A stretch of DNA of 64,000 nt from NCBI GenBank assembly GCA_030430075.1, contig JAUIGN010000013.1:116656-180655 (forward strand), written 5' to 3'. Below are positions 27,093 through 36,377 of the stretch, piece by piece. The number at the start of each line of letters is the position of its first letter. The stretch's first letter is position 1. The stretch is from a bacterium (GTDB lineage: Bacteria; Planctomycetota; Planctomycetia; Pirellulales; Pirellulaceae). Both the position numbers and the translations under genes were made by a program. Below the pieces are notes generated by a model that saw only the letters and a list, made by a program, of their open reading frames with translations, was not told the origin of the DNA and searched no databases.

Positions 27093-30041
27093 TCATTCGG
27101 CCCGGTTGCCCCTCCGCAGAAACGCCATCAGGTCGAGGACTTCGTCCTTCGTCAGGGTATCGAGGAGCCCGGCGGGCATAAATGACTGGGGCGCCGGACT
27201 GGAAGTCTCAATTTCAGCTTTCACAATCTCTTCCAGTCGATGGGGAGCAAGCGGATCGGTGGCCAGCTTGAGCACCGGTGATCGATAGTCGCCGCTGAAG
27301 ATTATTTGCCCTTCGTAGACTTTGCCTCCCTGCGTCACGACCCGATGGCGGCCGTAGTTCTCGGCGATGGTCGCTGACGGTTCGATCATTTCCCGTAATA
27401 GATCGCGGGGGGCAAATCGTTGTGCCACCGATGTCAATTCCGGCCCCAACATGCGTCCTTGCGTTCCATAACGGTGGCATCGAGCACACAACGCGGTCGT
27501 GAACAGGTGCCGACCCCGTTCCAGATTGCGGTCTCGATCTTCGTCTCCCAGGGAATCGACAAAATCCTCCATCCGCCACTGCTTCACCAACGGGCGGGGC
27601 GGCCCGCTGAGTTCTGCGAGATCGTCTCCGCGTGGCTCGACCAGCCCGCCGAGCTGCTGCACTTCTTCCGCACTCAGCGTGGCCCGAGCATCGCTGCGGA
27701 TCGATTCGATGAAACCGGGCATGCCACGCCCGCCGAGATAGTCGTCACACTGACGGAGGGCCGAGAAATACTCTCGCCGAAACCGCATGCTCCAGCCTTC
27801 GCGGGCCAGCCGGAGAACGTGCAGACACTGCATCTGTTCGCTTTGGCTTGTCGAGCCGGTCAGAATGGCGAGCGTCTTTTCCACCACGGATGGCGTCCCG
27901 TGCGCGACGAGGATCTCACCCACGATTCGATTCGTTGTCACATCCGCGGTGGGATACACTGCTTCCAGGCGTGCAACAGCCCGCCGGCGTGCCGCGGGCG
28001 TGACTCCCCGCTCGCCCTTCAGACAGAGTTGGTACGCATAAACAGCCGCCTGTAACTCACGGCGTCCAACCCCGCTTATGTCGAGGGCATTGAGCCGGGC
28101 CACCATCGCCGCTGCGCTCCCTTCCTGGTCGGCCCGGGCCAGCGACAACATGGCATGGATTGCCGCCCGCGGCGAAGTCTCTTCCAGTGCCCGGCGTCGC
28201 CAGGTCTGCAGCGGTTGGTGCTCGATCGCCATGCGGGCCGCATGGACCAACTGCGGATCGGGATGGTCGAGCCAGGGCCAGGCTTGCTCGACGGCATCCG
28301 CACCGAGCGGACGGAGCAGGCCCGCGAGCTTCCGCCGCGCGCCGCGCGCGTGCGCCGCCGCACTTTGGCGGGCCGCACGATGAATCGGTCCGCGGTTTTC
28401 ATCCGCCGACTGGCCGTCGGACGCGGCGGCGGTGCCGCGCCCTCCGACGAAGCGGACGCGGTACAGGGCAGACTGCGTCTTGCGTCCCCCGGTCACTAGA
28501 TACATGGCACCGTCCGGTCCGAAGTCGAGGTCGGTTACATTCAGCGGGCGGCCGCGTAGAAAGGGCTCGGCCCGCCCAAAATAACCGGCGCCGCGAGGCG
28601 CCAGGTGAACGGCCAACACGCGCCCGTAGGCCCAGTCCAGAACGTACAGCGCCTGGCGATAAGTTTCGGGAAAGCGGCTGCGGTAACCGAACTTGACCGC
28701 GGTGGGCGAGCCTTTGCCGATGTCGAGTGTGGCCGGCCCGTTGTCCGGATGGTCGGGAAAGTAAGGCGGCCAACTGCCGGTCACGCCGCGCCAGCCGTAG
28801 TCACTGCCGGCGACCAACTGATTGACGCGCGTCGGACGGTACCACGGCGCCCCCATGTCATGCTCGGCGTCCGCATCGTACGTGAACATCTCTCCATCCT
28901 GATGAAAATCGATGCCGAACGGGTTCCGTAACCCGGCGGCCACCACCGTCACCTCACTGCCATCAGGACGTAGCCGCAGCACGTGGCCTTCCGACGTCTT
29001 GGCTCCCTGACGATGCTCACGGGAGGGCGACGTCAGATCGGGACCGGATGTCGGCAGATCCACCGAGTCACCATGGATACTGTAGATCAAGCCATCGGGG
29101 CCCAGTGTCAGGTCGTTGCGGCCGTGCCCGACGCCGCCGGTGGTTGCCAGAAGCAGCTCGCAGGTCTCAAACAGATCGTCGCCGTCCCGATCCTGCAGAC
29201 GGTAGAGACCCTTCGAATTGTTTGCATTTGCGTACAACGAGTCGTGCGCGAACACCAGACCGCGGCATTCCTGCAATTCTTGATTGATGGTTTCGACCTT
29301 GGCGACCGCTTCACCGTTCTCGTCCAGCGTCATCCGCAGCAGCCCCTTGTCTTCGCGCGCGATCACGAAGCGACCGCGAGGGTCGACGGCCAGGCTGACC
29401 CATGATCCCTCGTCCGTCGCCGCGGCACGAATCAGACGTACCTCGAACCCCGGCGCCGTTTGAAACTGACGATCATCGGTGCCCGGCGCGGCGCCCAGCG
29501 CTCGCTTCCATTGCGTGTAGTCGTCCAGCGGATTGATGTCGATCGCCCGCGGCGAGATCAACCAGGGGCGCCGCGCCACGCGACCAAGCGCGACGGTGCG
29601 ACCGCCCTGCGTTCGCCAGGTCGTATCCGAAACCAGCTGGCGGGGACCGTCGGGCGCCGCGTATCGCAAGCGGACCGCGATCGCCGGAGGTTGCTGCCAG
29701 GAAGTGATCTCGATGCCGATGCGGTTGTGCCCCTTGCGCAGCGCCGCCGTGACGTCGATGTCGAGCGGATCGTCAAACATCTGGCATTTGCCGACCTGCC
29801 GATCATTCACCGAGACCGTCACGGCACATTGGTCGGCGATTACCAGCAATTGCGCAGAGCGGACATCCGCAGGAATGTCCATCGTACGGAAGAAGGAGAC
29901 ATGCGCGCGGGCCTCAATTGGCCGATCCGTCCAGATCCAGAACGGCCGATCATCGGCCGCGAGCAGCGGATGGACTGTCGCCGCAGCGAAGGCGCCCCAC
30001 AGGAACGTCAAGTGGCGGAAGCAGGGAAGCAAGCGTGTCAT
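27093..30041 (-). CDS. Exported membrane-bound-dehydrogenase-type beta-propeller protein with C-terminal cytochrome c
   Basis: 982 residues from the ATG at 30041, giving the signal peptide LTFLWGAFAAATVHPLLAAD. A beta-sandwich of about 150 residues is followed by a PQQ-type six-bladed propeller (residues about 255-600: DLTLGPDGLIYSIHGDSVD, GLRNPFGIDFHQDGEMFTYD, PTAVKFGYRSRFPETYRQAL, DLDFGPDGAMYLVTGG). Helical HEAT-like repeats run from about 640 to 800. A single haem site CARCH lies near 853, followed by LGPELTSVAQRFAPRDLLREM and GGKVYEGQI, the PVC-type haem-binding domain. This architecture is a planctomycete hallmark. It probably passes electrons from an oxidised sugar or similar substrate to haem in the periplasm. 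The frame extends upstream to 30314 inside the divergent gene, which is not used. Confidence 0.88.
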   Translation of the reverse strand: MTRLLPCFRHLTFLWGAFAAATVHPLLAADDRPFWIWTDRPIEARAHVSFFRTMDIPADVRSAQLLVIADQCAVTVSVNDRQVGKCQMFDDPLDIDVTAALRKGHNRIGIEITSWQQPPAIAVRLRYAAPDGPRQLVSDTTWRTQGGRTVALGRVARRPWLISPRAIDINPLDDYTQWKRALGAAPGTDDRQFQTAPGFEVRLIRAAATDEGSWVSLAVDPRGRFVIAREDKGLLRMTLDENGEAVAKVETINQELQECRGLVFAHDSLYANANNSKGLYRLQDRDGDDLFETCELLLATTGGVGHGRNDLTLGPDGLIYSIHGDSVDLPTSGPDLTSPSREHRQGAKTSEGHVLRLRPDGSEVTVVAAGLRNPFGIDFHQDGEMFTYDADAEHDMGAPWYRPTRVNQLVAGSDYGWRGVTGSWPPYFPDHPDNGPATLDIGKGSPTAVKFGYRSRFPETYRQALYVLDWAYGRVLAVHLAPRGAGYFGRAEPFLRGRPLNVTDLDFGPDGAMYLVTGGRKTQSALYRVRFVGGRGTAAASDGQSADENRGPIHRAARQSAAAHARGARRKLAGLLRPLGADAVEQAWPWLDHPDPQLVHAARMAIEHQPLQTWRRRALEETSPRAAIHAMLSLARADQEGSAAAMVARLNALDISGVGRRELQAAVYAYQLCLKGERGVTPAARRRAVARLEAVYPTADVTTNRIVGEILVAHGTPSVVEKTLAILTGSTSQSEQMQCLHVLRLAREGWSMRFRREYFSALRQCDDYLGGRGMPGFIESIRSDARATLSAEEVQQLGGLVEPRGDDLAELSGPPRPLVKQWRMEDFVDSLGDEDRDRNLERGRHLFTTALCARCHRYGTQGRMLGPELTSVAQRFAPRDLLREMIEPSATIAENYGRHRVVTQGGKVYEGQIIFSGDYRSPVLKLATDPLAPHRLEEIVKAEIETSSPAPQSFMPAGLLDTLTKDEVLDLMAFLRRGNRAE

Positions 30042-30122
30042 GGCAACCGTCCTGGATGTCGAGTAAGCTCGGGGCAACAACGGTCCCTGCCCCTTCGTCA
30101 AGAACAACCAAGAACATACGCG
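30042..30122. promoter_or_regulatory. 81-base divergent promoter region
   Basis: The dehydrogenase (start 30041, minus) and the TauD-like gene (start 30123, plus) face away from each other with only 81 bases between their start codons, so both promoters and any operator must overlap here. No clear consensus boxes were found. Confidence 0.4.
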
Positions 30123-31130
30123 ATGCCATCTCAAATCGCATCCCAAGCGGCCTGGCGTGGAATGGAATTGCTGAACCGTCCCGGCGTCGAGCGGACGCTT
30201 GACGATCGCGCCGTCCGCGAGATTCGCGCCGCCGTAGGCGACGTTATGTCGCATGTCGCGACGCCCGGCGATGTCCGTGCCGACCAGTTCACATTGCCAA
30301 CGCTCGCACCGCAACTAGCCCAGATTCAGACCGACCTCGAAGAAGGATCGGGAATCTGCATCCTGCGCGGCATGCCAGTGGACGAATTCACAGCGACCGA
30401 AGCTGCCTACGCATTCTGTGGCATGACGGCCCACTTGGGGACTCCGGTACCGCAGACGGCCGACGGCCAGACGTTGTTTCACGTGCGCGACGAAGGGTTC
30501 GCGCCGAGCGACCCCAAGTCGCGCGGCCCCAGTTCTCGAAACCGCCTCAGCTTTCACAGCGACCGCTGCGATGTGATTGCGTTCCTGTGTCTCCAGCAGG
30601 CCCGCCACGGGGGCGAGAACTACGTGGTCAGTGCGGTGACGTTGTACAACGAAATGGCGGCATCGCGCCCCGATCTGGTCGACGTGTTGTCACAGCCGTT
30701 TTACTACCAACGGCACAATGTCGATCCGGCGAACAAATTTCGCTTCTACCAGCAGCCGATCTTTTCGATCCACGAAGGGCACTTCGCCTGCCAACTGTTG
30801 CGCGTGCTGATCGAGCGGGCGTACCAGTCCGGCGAAGTCCCGCCCTTGACCGACCTGCAGCGGGAAGCGTTGGACACGCTGGAATCACTGGCGGAAGACC
30901 CCGCGTTGCATGTGTCGTTCCGGCAAGCACCGGGTGATATGGTGCTGATCAACAACATGCTGTTGCTGCATCGCCGCTCGGAGTTTGAAGACTTCGACGA
31001 CGTGGAACGCAAGCGTCACCTTCTCCGCCGCTGGCTGGCGACGCCCAACAGCCGGCCCTTGGATCCGATGTTCGCCGCCAGCTACGGAAGCACCGCCGCA
31101 GGCGCAGTCCGCGGCGGCATGCGCACCTAG
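30123..31130 (+). CDS. TauD/TfdA-family dioxygenase
   Basis: 335 residues from the ATG at 30123; the same frame stays open back to 29460, but that part is antisense to the dehydrogenase and not coding. Motifs: RLSFHSDRCDVIAFLCLQQA (HxD iron pair near 144), DMVLINNMLLLHRRSEFED (distal His near 282) and KRHLLRRWLATP (Arg for 2-oxoglutarate near 302). So a complete 2-oxoglutarate/Fe(II) site is present. Family members hydroxylate taurine, aromatic acids, gamma-butyrobetaine and others; the substrate here is unknown. Its sharing of an 81-base promoter gap with the dehydrogenase suggests a joint pathway. Confidence 0.87.
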   Translation: MPSQIASQAAWRGMELLNRPGVERTLDDRAVREIRAAVGDVMSHVATPGDVRADQFTLPTLAPQLAQIQTDLEEGSGICILRGMPVDEFTATEAAYAFCGMTAHLGTPVPQTADGQTLFHVRDEGFAPSDPKSRGPSSRNRLSFHSDRCDVIAFLCLQQARHGGENYVVSAVTLYNEMAASRPDLVDVLSQPFYYQRHNVDPANKFRFYQQPIFSIHEGHFACQLLRVLIERAYQSGEVPPLTDLQREALDTLESLAEDPALHVSFRQAPGDMVLINNMLLLHRRSEFEDFDDVERKRHLLRRWLATPNSRPLDPMFAASYGSTAAGAVRGGMRT

Positions 31131-31143
31131 AACGACGATCGCG

Positions 31144-31332
31144 CCGCGCCAGTCAGCGCTCGGCGCCAGTCAGCGCCTGCACTCGGCGCGGGTCCGTGCC
31201 TGCACTCGGCGCGCTTGCGCTCGGCGCGGGTCCGCGCTTGGCTCGGCGCGCTTGCGCTCGGCGCGGGTCTCCGACCCCGCCGAAACCCTCGACCGCAGGT
31301 CTCCCCACATCACATCACATCACACCCACCCC
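31144..31332 (+). repeat. Composite repeat element, half copy (array plus one arm)
   Basis: Lies between convergent genes. Degenerate tandem units around CTCGGCGCGGGTC (31144-31265) run into an arm (31261-31305) with the same GACCCCGCCGAAACC and GACCGCAGGTCTCC blocks as arm X of the copy at 39461. The opposite arm and second array are missing; instead a CA-rich stretch (ACATCACATCACATCACAC) follows. Confidence 0.75.
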
Positions 31333-31343
31333 TTAACCACCCC

Positions 31344-32669
31344 TCAATCCCCACCCTTGACCACGAGACACTTCAAATTCCCATCCCGGTCCTTACAGTA
31401 AAAACGCCCCTGGGCGAGCACCACATGGGGCCAGGCATCTCGGCGGAAGAGCCCATTGAAACGCGACAACTCGGTGTACGCTGCGGGCGAGCGTCTGGCG
31501 GTCTCCACGAGCGAAAGGTTGCCGCGATCGGCCCAGACAACCAGCCGGTCATCATCAGTCACCAGGCATGAACCGGCAGTACCAACCCGATCGCCGCGCC
31601 AAACTTCTTTCCCGGTCTGCCAGTCAACGCAATGGACGCCCCGCCAAGCCCAATAAACGTGACCGTCATGGATCACCGGGCTACAGACTCCGGACGGCTG
31701 GTCCGACTCCCACACCTTAGTGGCTCCGCGCAGGGTCACGTCGAGCCGGCACATGGCGTAGCGGTTGTAAGCCGTTGTGATCAGCACACTGTTGCTCAGA
31801 ACCGCCGGCGTGGGAATGTTGTTGGCGAAATCGGTCGTCCACGGATAGGTCACGATCGTTTCACCCGCGTGTTGATCGTCCGTCCGCATGATCACCAGAT
31901 TCCTCATCGTGAGGATTGCCAGGCAGGGTACGCCGTCAACCGTAATCGGCACGGGCCCGCCGGAATGCCCCGCTTCGTCTTTGACCTGGGAGCTCCATTT
32001 CAGGCTTCCCGATCGCCGGTCGAACCCTTTCACGGTACCCGCCCTCACGTCACCAACCTCGACGATCAGCGTATCGCCCAGGACCAGCGGTGACGACGTG
32101 TAGCCATAATCGCGTCGGCTCTTGCCGCCCCGTTTGCCTCCGACGTCTGGACGCTGAGGGGCGCCGAAGCGGTCGTACAAGTTGATCGACCAGACTTCGC
32201 GTCCCGACCGCCGGGTATCCCAACAACGAAGATCTCCATCGATTCCCAGCGAATACAGATAGCCGGTCGACGCGTCGTATTCGGGGGTCGAGGACGGACC
32301 GCTGTAGATGCCCTTGTCGCCGATACTGTGTCGACCGTACAGCGGCGCCGCTGTGCTCTGTTGCCAGACGACGCCGCCGTTGCCCGCATTCAGGCAGGAC
32401 AAGGTCTCAGCGTTGCCGTTCGATCCCAGGCAATAGAGGCGGTTGCCGATCACCAGCGGCGAACTGGATCCTTCCCCGACGTTGGCGGTCCAGGCATCGT
32501 CGAGCGGCCATTGTTGACCGTCCCAGCCTGACGGTTCCGAGACGTGATCGTTACGCTGTGGGCCCCGCCAGTGCGGCCAATCGGCGGCTGTCGTTTCGAC
32601 CGTCGCCAGCCGAAGAAAGATCCAGCCAAGCAGCCAACAGGCGGGAAAGACAGTCGGTCGAGCCATCAC
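31344..32669 (-). CDS. Exported PQQ-binding-like beta-propeller protein
   Basis: 441 residues with an N-terminal signal-like segment (VFPACWLLGWIFLRLATVET) and propeller blades of the PQQ/quinoprotein type: DWPHWRGPQRNDH opening, SSPLVIGNRLYCLGSN, GVVWQQSTAAPLYG, TSSPLVLGDTLIVEVG, GTVKGFDRRSGSLKWSSQ, NIPTPAVLSNSVLITTAY, VYWAWRGVHCVDWQTGKEVW, and RFYCKDRDGNLKCLVVK at the end. It probably does not bind PQQ, as many planctomycete members act only as interaction scaffolds. It is the last gene of a run with the WD40 and DUF1501 genes (33 bases to the WD40 gene). Start may be the ATG one codon later. Confidence 0.85.
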   Translation of the reverse strand: MMARPTVFPACWLLGWIFLRLATVETTAADWPHWRGPQRNDHVSEPSGWDGQQWPLDDAWTANVGEGSSSPLVIGNRLYCLGSNGNAETLSCLNAGNGGVVWQQSTAAPLYGRHSIGDKGIYSGPSSTPEYDASTGYLYSLGIDGDLRCWDTRRSGREVWSINLYDRFGAPQRPDVGGKRGGKSRRDYGYTSSPLVLGDTLIVEVGDVRAGTVKGFDRRSGSLKWSSQVKDEAGHSGGPVPITVDGVPCLAILTMRNLVIMRTDDQHAGETIVTYPWTTDFANNIPTPAVLSNSVLITTAYNRYAMCRLDVTLRGATKVWESDQPSGVCSPVIHDGHVYWAWRGVHCVDWQTGKEVWRGDRVGTAGSCLVTDDDRLVVWADRGNLSLVETARRSPAAYTELSRFNGLFRRDAWPHVVLAQGRFYCKDRDGNLKCLVVKGGD

Positions 32670-32701
32670 AATTCCTCGGTTTGCCGCGAGGCGGCCCGTC
32701 G

Positions 32702-33649
32702 TCAGGCCGGCGTCGGCCAGACCTTGATGAAGCGATCGAAGCTGGCCGAAGCGACCGACCGACCATCCTCCGAGAAGGCCACGTCATAGACCGAATTGGC
32801 ATGCCCGCGGACCGTGGCCACTTGCTGGCCGCTGGCCGCGTCCCACCAGCGGAGTGTTCCATCCTGTCCGCCGCTGAGCAACCGCTTGCCGTCTGGTGAA
32901 TAGGTAACGCACTTCACGACTCCCGTGTGTCCCGTACACGTCGCCAGCAGGCGACCGCTCGCCGCGTCCCAGGTCCGCACCGACTGGTCTCCCAGTGCCG
33001 CGGCCAGGGTGCCGCCATCCGGACTGAAGGCCAGCGATTCCACGACTCCTGAGTGTCCTTCGAAGGTGCGCCGGACCTGCCCGGTGGCGACGTCCCACAA
33101 CTGCAGCGACTGGTCTTCACAACCGGTTGCGAGTTCCGTCCCAGACGGCGCGAAGGCGACGGCATAGACAGGGCCACCGAAGCCGCCAAGCACCTGCAAT
33201 GTCGCTCCGCCCCGGCGTTGCCAGATCCGCGCCACGTTGTCGAATCCCCCGGTAGCAAAGAGCGTTTCGTCGGCGGAAACCGCAAAGCTGGTCAAGTAAT
33301 TCTGGTGCCCGCTCAGCGAGGCCAAGAGTGTACCGCTGTCAGCGGCCCAGATTCGCACCGTCTTGTCCAGGCTGGCCGTCGCAACCTGTTTGCCTTCATC
33401 AAGGAACTCGACAGCACAGACCCCATCGCCGTGCCCGCGCAGCGTGAGTAACTCGTCACCCGATTCGAGGCTCCAAAGCTTGGCTGTATTGTCCAGACTG
33501 GCCGTTGCCAATCGCTTGCCGTCCGGAGAGAACGCCGCACCGTAGGCGGCATTGGGGTGACGAAAGATATGGGTTGGTTCCATGGCGGGCAGGTCGTTGG
33601 TCGTTAGAAGGCTCGTTTCGTCGGTCTGGCTGCAGAAGCAGGCCGCCAT
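32702..33649 (-). CDS. WD40-repeat protein (seven blades)
   Basis: 315 residues made of seven WD40 units of about 42 residues each, for example GAAFSPDGKRLATASLDNTA-KLW, AVEFLDEGKQVATASLDKT-VRIW, SLAFSPDGGTLAAALGDQS-VRTW and VTYSPDGKRLLSGGQDGT-LRWW. Seven units make a closed propeller used for protein binding; no catalytic domain is attached and no signal peptide is seen. An AGGG precedes the ATG at 33649; an internal Met at 33583 (MEPTHIF) just before the first blade is an alternative. It starts 18 bases after the DUF1501 stop, so it is co-transcribed with it. Confidence 0.9.
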   Translation of the reverse strand: MAACFCSQTDETSLLTTNDLPAMEPTHIFRHPNAAYGAAFSPDGKRLATASLDNTAKLWSLESGDELLTLRGHGDGVCAVEFLDEGKQVATASLDKTVRIWAADSGTLLASLSGHQNYLTSFAVSADETLFATGGFDNVARIWQRRGGATLQVLGGFGGPVYAVAFAPSGTELATGCEDQSLQLWDVATGQVRRTFEGHSGVVESLAFSPDGGTLAAALGDQSVRTWDAASGRLLATCTGHTGVVKCVTYSPDGKRLLSGGQDGTLRWWDAASGQQVATVRGHANSVYDVAFSEDGRSVASASFDRFIKVWPTPA

Positions 33650-33667
33650 TTGCCCTGGGCCCGTGCT

Positions 33668-35029
33668 CTAGACCAGTTCGGGCATCGGCTGGTAGAGGCT
33701 GTGATCGACCAGGTAACGCGGTCGCCCATGAAAATCGTTCACTGTTGCCCGATTCACGTCGATTCCCAGATTGCGATACATGGTGGCGAGCACCTCCTGG
33801 AAATGTACCGGACGCGTTTCGGCATGCTCGCCCAGCCGATTGGTCGAGCCGATGACCTGCCCGGCGCGGATCCCGCCTCCCGCCAGCAGCGCACACGAGA
33901 CGCGCGGCCAGTGGTCGCGGCCGCCCTTCTTATTGATGCGGGGCGTGCGCCCGAACTCGCCCCACACCAACACGGAGACGTCATCCTGCAGTCCCCTCGC
34001 CTGCAGGTCTTCCAGCAGGGCCGAAAGGCCGATATCCAACTGGGGCAGGTGGTCGCGCGCGTTCTCAAAATTCGTACCATGCGGTCGACCGTGCCAATCC
34101 CACCGCCCATAGGCCAAGGTGACAACCCGGACTCCCGCCTCGACCAGCCGGCGAGCGGCCAGGAAATAGTCATTCTGCAACGGACCGGCGTCGCCATAAC
34201 CGGCATTCACATTGTCGCCCCGCCCATAGCGGTCCCGAAGCTTGGGGTCTTCGCGGTCCAAGTCCAACGCTTCCGCCAGTCGATTCGACGTGAGAATTCC
34301 CAACGCTTGCTGGTGATACGCATCGAGGCCGGCAATCTCGCCACTGCTGTCGACCTCGCGCCGAAGTCGATCCAGGTTTTGCATGAGGGCATTGCGATCC
34401 CCTAGCGTCTCCAGGTCGATACCATTCAGGGTCAAGTTGACTTCGCCGCTGGCGTTCGGTGTAAACGGCGCGTGGGCCTGACCGACGAAACCGGCCTGCC
34501 CGGGATCGGCCCAGGTGGCGTTTCGCATTCTGGGAGCCAGGCCGACGAACGGCGGCGTGCCGGCAGCGGCCGGCCCCTGCAGCTTGGACACGACCGCACC
34601 AAACGAAGGCCATCCGCCGGCCGGTTGTCGCTTGACAGTCTGGCCCGTCTGGCACTGGAAGGCGGCATGGCGACCTTCCGAACCGACGATGGAGCGGATG
34701 GGAACCAGCTGATCCATCATGCCTGCCAGGCGAGGCAGGTGTTCGCAGATTTCGATCCCGGGAACGGACGTGTGGATCGGTCGAAATTCACCCCGAATCT
34801 CTACCGGGGCATCCATCTTTAAATCGAACATGTCCTGATGCGGGGGGCCTCCCGAAAGAAACACCATGATGATCGATTTGTGCGAACGTCCCACCCCCGC
34901 CGCTGCCTCGGCACGCAACAGTTGCGGCAACACCAGACCACCCATCGCCAACCCGCCAACCTTGAGAAACGAGCGACGAGATATTCCATCACAAAAATGG
35001 CCTCGACGGCTGCCAACCAGATTCAACAT
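33668..35029 (-). CDS. DUF1501-family exported protein
   Basis: 453 residues from the ATG at 35029. Residues 18-45 form a twin-arginine signal (SRRSFLKVGGLAMGGLVLPQ). The family then reads KSIIMVFLSGGPPHQDMFDL, EIRGEFRPIHTSVPGIEICE, HLPRLAGMMDQLVPIRSI, and near residue 358 EFGRTPRINKKGGRDHWPR, ending RYLVDHSLYQPMPEL. DUF1501 proteins resemble sulfatase/phosphatase (alkaline phosphatase superfamily) folds and often accompany DUF1549/1553 proteins, but no activity is proven. Tat export implies it folds with cofactor or metal in the cytoplasm. First gene of the DUF1501-WD40-PQQ run; the frame extends upstream to 35308, not used. Confidence 0.9.
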   Translation of the reverse strand: MLNLVGSRRGHFCDGISRRSFLKVGGLAMGGLVLPQLLRAEAAAGVGRSHKSIIMVFLSGGPPHQDMFDLKMDAPVEIRGEFRPIHTSVPGIEICEHLPRLAGMMDQLVPIRSIVGSEGRHAAFQCQTGQTVKRQPAGGWPSFGAVVSKLQGPAAAGTPPFVGLAPRMRNATWADPGQAGFVGQAHAPFTPNASGEVNLTLNGIDLETLGDRNALMQNLDRLRREVDSSGEIAGLDAYHQQALGILTSNRLAEALDLDREDPKLRDRYGRGDNVNAGYGDAGPLQNDYFLAARRLVEAGVRVVTLAYGRWDWHGRPHGTNFENARDHLPQLDIGLSALLEDLQARGLQDDVSVLVWGEFGRTPRINKKGGRDHWPRVSCALLAGGGIRAGQVIGSTNRLGEHAETRPVHFQEVLATMYRNLGIDVNRATVNDFHGRPRYLVDHSLYQPMPELV

Positions 35030-35378
35030 TGGGACGGTCCTGGGGAAGGGGATGTGGTGGGCCAATGCATGCCAGCGAGCCGGGTGGAGTGACGGACAGC
35101 AGTCCAACGACAGCACCTGGCGATGCCACCGCAACGGACGACACGGCGATGCCAACCTGCGACCGAATTCATTCCACCGGGTCTCCAGCGACATCCGGCA
35201 TCTTACCAGAATGCCGGCAACGGTGACAAACTGAATCGGCCTGCCGAGCGGTCCGACAGGCCCATCGCGAATGGGACGCCATGATTGTGGGGAGACCCGC
35301 CGCCGCACGCGTCACCCCGCTTCAGGCAATCGCCGTACATCATCAGCGGCAATACCAAGGCGCCGCCGGCTGGCCGAT
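35030..35378. other. Intergenic gap, no gene seen
   Basis: Lies upstream of the DUF1501 gene and downstream of the PmoA-like gene, both on the minus strand. The short frames seen have no conserved features. It should contain the promoter of the DUF1501-WD40-PQQ run. Confidence 0.4.
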
Positions 35379-36377
35379 TCACGACCGCACGATCTCAAAA
35401 CTCTGATGCTTGCGACCCGATTTTCGCACGCGATACAGCGGCCGGGCGGCAAACGCTGCCGCGATCGCGTCGGCCCGTGCGGGGTCGCAGGCCCCAGCGT
35501 GCGCATGAAGCAAGTAACGCAGCGTGAGCGGGCGTGCTCGGGTCGTCGAAATGGGGCCTTGCATCCCGGGAGACGCCCCCATCCAGCCGTCTTCGCGAAC
35601 GTGCCAGCGGACCGGTTCGGCTGCGTCGTTGACGCTCGCAGTCGTGTCGTCCGGTGCCGTCTGCCGGTTGTCCGGGTGATCGAAAAATGTCACGCCTTCG
35701 GTCACCACCGCCGGGCCGTCCGTGGCGAGCCGTGTCGTGGAGCGGCCGACCGCCACCGGCCCACTGTAGTCCATCCAGTGGGCCGGGTTGCCAAAAATGG
35801 CCCGCTCGCCCACCGCCCCCTCGCTATTGGTCAAACGGCCCCCACCGAAGTGTTCCGAGATTGACTTGGCAACACGTACCGCCAGAAAGCCGAAATTCGT
35901 CTTGCCAAACTCGAGTGTCTCCGCGCGGGGACGGAAGGTCGACTGCAATTCCAACAACGTCTCGCCGTCCGCCGCGGGCCGCACGACGGCAATTAATTCG
36001 TGTTCGATCAGCTCCGCCGGATCATGGCCGTCATACCAGCCCAAGAGAACGGCCATGACCGCCTCCCGATCTCCATCTTCGTAGCACAGCCAGTCCTTCT
36101 GACGGATGGTCGCCGGCGAGCGATTGTTCCAGAAGCTGATTCCCAGCACCCGGTCATGGGCAAACCAGATCGATTGATGATGGTCGTGATTAGGGGCGCC
36201 CGGATGCCCCATCCGCGTTAACGGCTGCCGCGACGGTCCCAGCAGGGGGAAGAAGTAGGGACGAGGGTAGTCGCCGCCAACGTGCCAGCGCAATCGTTCT
36301 TCGCCGTCAATCCGAAACGAAACCTGGTGGCCTGCCAGCGGCACAACCTGACAACGGGGAAAATGGTACGCCATCAA
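35379..36377 (-). CDS. PmoA-family (DUF6807-like) protein
   Basis: 332 residues. Motifs of the family widespread in planctomycetes: RPYFFPLLGPSRQPLTRMGH, PGAPNHDHHQSIWFAHDRV, FWNNRSPATIRQKDWLCYED, TFFDHPDN and LTLRYLLHAHAG. The beta-rich fold and the HDHHQS cluster suggest a metal or carbohydrate-related site. The name PmoA comes from automated annotation and does not imply methane oxidation. It overlaps the upstream amidase by 4 bases, so the two are translationally coupled. Cytosolic or exported is unclear: no signal peptide is seen. Confidence 0.8.
   Translation of the reverse strand: MMAYHFPRCQVVPLAGHQVSFRIDGEERLRWHVGGDYPRPYFFPLLGPSRQPLTRMGHPGAPNHDHHQSIWFAHDRVLGISFWNNRSPATIRQKDWLCYEDGDREAVMAVLLGWYDGHDPAELIEHELIAVVRPAADGETLLELQSTFRPRAETLEFGKTNFGFLAVRVAKSISEHFGGGRLTNSEGAVGERAIFGNPAHWMDYSGPVAVGRSTTRLATDGPAVVTEGVTFFDHPDNRQTAPDDTTASVNDAAEPVRWHVREDGWMGASPGMQGPISTTRARPLTLRYLLHAHAGACDPARADAIAAAFAARPLYRVRKSGRKHQSFEIVRS

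Noticed and set aside
35379..36377. PmoA name read as particulate methane monooxygenase
   Set aside because: No pmoB/pmoC genes or membrane-enzyme features; the sequence matches the planctomycete DUF6807-type family instead.
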